Position numbers and translations under genes: made by a program. Below are positions 36,025-38,452 of a DNA stretch of 38,452 nt, in pieces (positions within the stretch are counted from its first letter, which is position 1; each line of letters starts with the position of its first letter). The notes beneath the pieces were generated by a model. The model had not been told where the DNA came from. It saw nothing but the letters and a program-made list of their open reading frames with translations, and searched no databases. This DNA is from Anaerosphaera multitolerans (GTDB taxonomy: Bacteria > Bacillota > Clostridia > Tissierellales > Peptoniphilaceae): assembly GCF_004006535.1 (NCBI RefSeq), contig NZ_RLIH01000019.1, forward strand, positions 1-38,452, read 5' to 3'.

Positions 36025-36852
36025 TCAATAGATATTTAATTCCTCAAAAGAAGTTACTACTCCATTTTTAGGGAAAGTGTTATTAAATACTTTCTTAAAC
36101 TTATCTACATCGTCGGTAATTAAGAACTCCACTTTCTTTGTATTTAAATTTCCCAGCTGATTTTTTTCAGCTAAAATGTCCTTAAGAGATTGAACAGTAG
36201 TAAAAGCCGGATCCACTAGACGAATTTTTCTATCATAATTATAACTTTTTATCACTCTTTTAAAGGCATCTCTCGCCAAAGGAAAATGTGTACAAGCTAA
36301 AACCAAAGTATCATATTCAAAACTATTAAATTCATCTAAATATCCTTTAATTATCTTTTCAATATGCTCATCGTCTAAATGACTTTCCTCAATAGCAATT
36401 ACCAAATCAGGAGCTCCCAATGAGCGCAAGGTAACTTCCGGATCCAATTTATCTATATATCTATTGTAAATTCCACTGTTTACAGTTGCTTCCGTAGCTA
36501 AAAGAGCAATATTTTTATTTTTAGTAAGTTCTATGGCGTCCATTGACGCATGGTCTACTACTCCCACAATTGGAATATCAAAAAGCTCTTTTACATATTC
36601 CAAACCATAAGAACTGGCAGTGTTACAAGCTATAATTATAGCCTTTACATTTCTATTATATAAATATTCCACACACTCCGCTGTATATTTCTTTATCTCT
36701 TCAGGAGTTTTTTCACCATAGGGCAATCTTTTAGTATCTCCAACGTAAATATATTCCTCTTCAGGTAAAACTTCCACTACTTTTTTAAGTACAGATAGTC
36801 CGCCAACGCCGCTATCGAATACTCCTATTGGTCTATTATCCAAATTTCTCAC
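36025..36852 (-). CDS. murI: Glutamate racemase
   Basis: Converts L-glutamate to the D-glutamate of peptidoglycan. It has 275 residues. The cofactor-free active site is complete: FDSGVGGLS with Asp13 and Ser14, GDTKRLPYGEK, the first catalytic Cys76 in ACNTAS, and the second Cys187 in ACTHFPL with His189. AGGAGTG precedes the ATG. gltS lies upstream on the same strand but has its own terminator, so the genes are neighbours by supply logic (glutamate import, then racemisation) and not one transcript. Confidence 0.97.
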   Translation of the reverse strand: MRNLDNRPIGVFDSGVGGLSVLKKVVEVLPEEEYIYVGDTKRLPYGEKTPEEIKKYTAECVEYLYNRNVKAIIIACNTASSYGLEYVKELFDIPIVGVVDHASMDAIELTKNKNIALLATEATVNSGIYNRYIDKLDPEVTLRSLGAPDLVIAIEESHLDDEHIEKIIKGYLDEFNSFEYDTLVLACTHFPLARDAFKRVIKSYNYDRKIRLVDPAFTTVQSLKDILAEKNQLGNLNTKKVEFLITDDVDKFKKVFNNTFPKNGVVTSFEELNIY

Positions 36853-36893
36853 ACTCCTAAATTATAGGATCTATAGTCAATTAGTAAAATCTA

Positions 36894-36938
36894 TGAAAAA
36901 AAATAATAAATGGTTAATTTAAATAACCATTTATTATT
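36894..36938 (-). terminator. Terminator of gltS
   Basis: A perfect 15-bp stem (36902-36916 with 36924-36938) with a 7-base loop runs into eight T residues on the minus strand, about 60 bases past the gltS stop. Confidence 0.88.
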
Positions 36939-36997
36939 AGCCTCTATTAATATTATATTCAAATATCAATTATATTCAATTAAAATTGCAATATTCT

Positions 36998-38197
36998 TTA
37001 GAAGAAGTTTACAAATAGCGTTATGACAAAGACATTTAAAATATCTATAAAGAAGGCACCTACTATAGGTAGTATAAAGAAAGCTCTAGGCGCCGGTCCA
37101 AAACCTTCTACTACTGATTGCATATTTGCAATTCCATTTGGAGTAGCTCCCATTCCAAATCCGCAATGTCCAGCTGAAAGAACTGCTGCATCAAAATCTC
37201 TTCCCATAACATTAAAGGTAATAAAGTAGGCAAAAAGTCCCATCATTACTGTTTGAGCTATTAATATTACAAGCATTGGTCCTGCAACTGCTTTTAATTC
37301 CCAAAGTCTAAGTTCAATAAGTGCTATTGATAAAAATATGTTAAGGGCTACGTCACTTATTAAATCAGTAGTTTCTTTATCAATATGTATCTTACCTGTA
37401 GCTTCCCCAACATTTCTAAATAGTGCAGCAATAAACATAGCTATTACATAAGAAGGAATATTTAATCCGGGAATTGCCGTTTTTATACCATATTCCAATA
37501 TTGCACCTATACCTATAGATATAATAAGCAGTGATAAGTGTAACATAAACTTATCAAAGGTAATTTTACCTTGTTCTTCGCCTACTATGTCACTTAAATC
37601 ATATTCATCTGAATCTCCGGCACTTTTTAAACCCTTTCTCGTAATTAATGATCTTCCTATAGGCCCACCTATTAAAGAACCCATTACAAGTCCAAAAGTT
37701 GCTGCAGCCATTCCTATGGCAGAAGCTCCCGGAAGTCCAAAATCAGTTTCAAAAGTAGGTCCCCAAGCTCCAGCAGTACCATGACCACCAGTCATAGTAA
37801 TAGAACCACAAAGTAAACCTATTAACGGATCTGCTCCAACTGCCTTTGCTAAAGCAATTCCCACTCCATTTTGTAGTGCTACTAATACAACTGCAATAGC
37901 AGTAAATAAAAGTACTCCCACTCCACCTTTTTTAATTAGTGAAACGCTTGCCCCTAATCCAATAGTTGCAAAGAATACCATCATAAAGGGATTTTTTAAA
38001 GTAACGTCTAAATTAAAAGATACAATTCCGGAACTTTTTAAAATTAAATGTACTATTGCAAAAATAAGTCCCCCTACTACTGGTGATGGAATACAAAACT
38101 TATCTAAAATAGTAATTTTTGTTTTCAGCCATCTTCCAAGATAAAACATACACACTGCCAATGCAACTGTTTGCATCATGTTTAGATTTAATTCCAT
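36998..38197 (-). CDS. gltS: Sodium/glutamate symporter GltS
   Basis: Na+-driven glutamate importer of the ESS family, 399 residues with about 10-12 membrane segments in two inverted halves. The two pore-loop motifs are visible as GSITMTGGHGTAGAWG and GHCGFGMGATPNGIANM, the GGHGT and GxGATP hallmarks of GltS. AGAGGTG precedes the ATG at 38197; the frame opens 34 codons earlier with no ribosome site. It uses the Na+ gradient that the V-ATPase and pyrophosphatase are predicted to build. Confidence 0.95.
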   Translation of the reverse strand: MELNLNMMQTVALAVCMFYLGRWLKTKITILDKFCIPSPVVGGLIFAIVHLILKSSGIVSFNLDVTLKNPFMMVFFATIGLGASVSLIKKGGVGVLLFTAIAVVLVALQNGVGIALAKAVGADPLIGLLCGSITMTGGHGTAGAWGPTFETDFGLPGASAIGMAAATFGLVMGSLIGGPIGRSLITRKGLKSAGDSDEYDLSDIVGEEQGKITFDKFMLHLSLLIISIGIGAILEYGIKTAIPGLNIPSYVIAMFIAALFRNVGEATGKIHIDKETTDLISDVALNIFLSIALIELRLWELKAVAGPMLVILIAQTVMMGLFAYFITFNVMGRDFDAAVLSAGHCGFGMGATPNGIANMQSVVEGFGPAPRAFFILPIVGAFFIDILNVFVITLFVNFF

Positions 38198-38240
38198 ACA
38201 AACACCTCTATTTATATATTTGACTGTAACGTCGGAACCT

Positions 38241-38249
38241 ATTATAACA
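38241..38249 (-). promoter_or_regulatory. Extended -10 promoter of gltS
   Basis: On the minus strand TGTTATAAT, an extended -10, about 45 bases ahead of the gltS start. TGTAAC (38225-38230) and GTTACA (38270-38275, approximate) form an inverted pair around it that could be an operator. Confidence 0.5.
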
Positions 38250-38452
38250 AAATTCTTACAGTTACAAAAGAAAAATTCTGTTTTTTTAATCCCTAACAAA
38301 TCCCATTATATGAAATACATTCCTTTAGCCCAGTTGTATTGCCAGCCTCATAAAAGCTAAAAAAGTAAACGTTTTTATTTAATACAGTTTTACTTTTGAT
38401 ATTTCTTATCAATTACTGTCTCTGTTATAAAAGTAAAATTTTTCAATAATTA

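Noticed and set aside
36998-38299. Longer GltS starting at 38299
   Set aside because: The extension covers the predicted promoter and ribosome site, and adds a non-family, cysteine-containing segment.

Overview
The window comes from a low-GC, AT-rich Gram-positive anaerobe. Gene content (V-type ATPase instead of F-type here, membrane pyrophosphatase, GdpP, YitT, BofA, ProX, LCP) and codon use point to the Clostridia/Tissierellia side of the Firmicutes, perhaps Peptoniphilaceae-like. This is inference from gene families; no marker gene fixes the species.

Layout. (1) 115-8542, minus strand: a complete nine-gene V-type ATPase operon in the order H/G-I-K-E-C-F-A-B-D, with a promoter at 8692-8720 and a terminator at 56-91. 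The proteolipid K subunit keeps every residue known to bind Na+ in the Enterococcus hirae enzyme. (2) 8830-11285, plus strand: tRNA-Ser(CGA), a family 8 glycosyltransferase, a gene-poor gap and an MFS transporter. (3) 11325-17492: an amino-acid metabolism block. It holds a PLP group II decarboxylase preceded by an unlisted 32-codon small ORF, an NhaC-family antiporter, a divergent LysR regulator, and a minus-strand SDR / PLP dehydratase / RidA set in which RidA overlaps the dehydratase by 4 bp. (4) 17666-21551: DUF368 protein, ProX-type tRNA deacylase, a 34-residue rubredoxin-like protein divergent from a DsrE-family gene, the wreck of an OmpR-type response regulator, and a second NhaC antiporter. 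(5) 21595-26405: a YitT membrane protein under a textbook MerR-type promoter shared with a divergent MerR/GyrI-like regulator, LCP and BofA-family proteins, YaiI/YqxD protein, a cytidylate kinase-like protein and a second RidA. (6) 26463-28694: secG and a K+-dependent membrane pyrophosphatase with a Na+-pump type gate residue. (7) 28797-35006: a minus-strand housekeeping run DUF2232-gdpP-rplI-dnaB-lipoprotein-uppP. (8) 35183-38197: IclR regulator, glutamate racemase murI and glutamate/Na+ symporter gltS.

How the parts fit. A recurrent theme is sodium: a V-ATPase with the Na+ site, a pyrophosphatase with Na+-pump features, two NhaC-family antiporters and GltS. A second theme is PLP enzyme chemistry with RidA clean-up of reactive enamines. 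A third is cell-wall supply and remodelling (UppP, MurI, LCP). No phage, CRISPR, IS element or defence system was seen. The least expected items are the small ORF ahead of the decarboxylase, the rubredoxin-like/DsrE pair with a shared inverted repeat, the MerR-YitT switch, the response regulator remnant and a CxxC loop in UppP.
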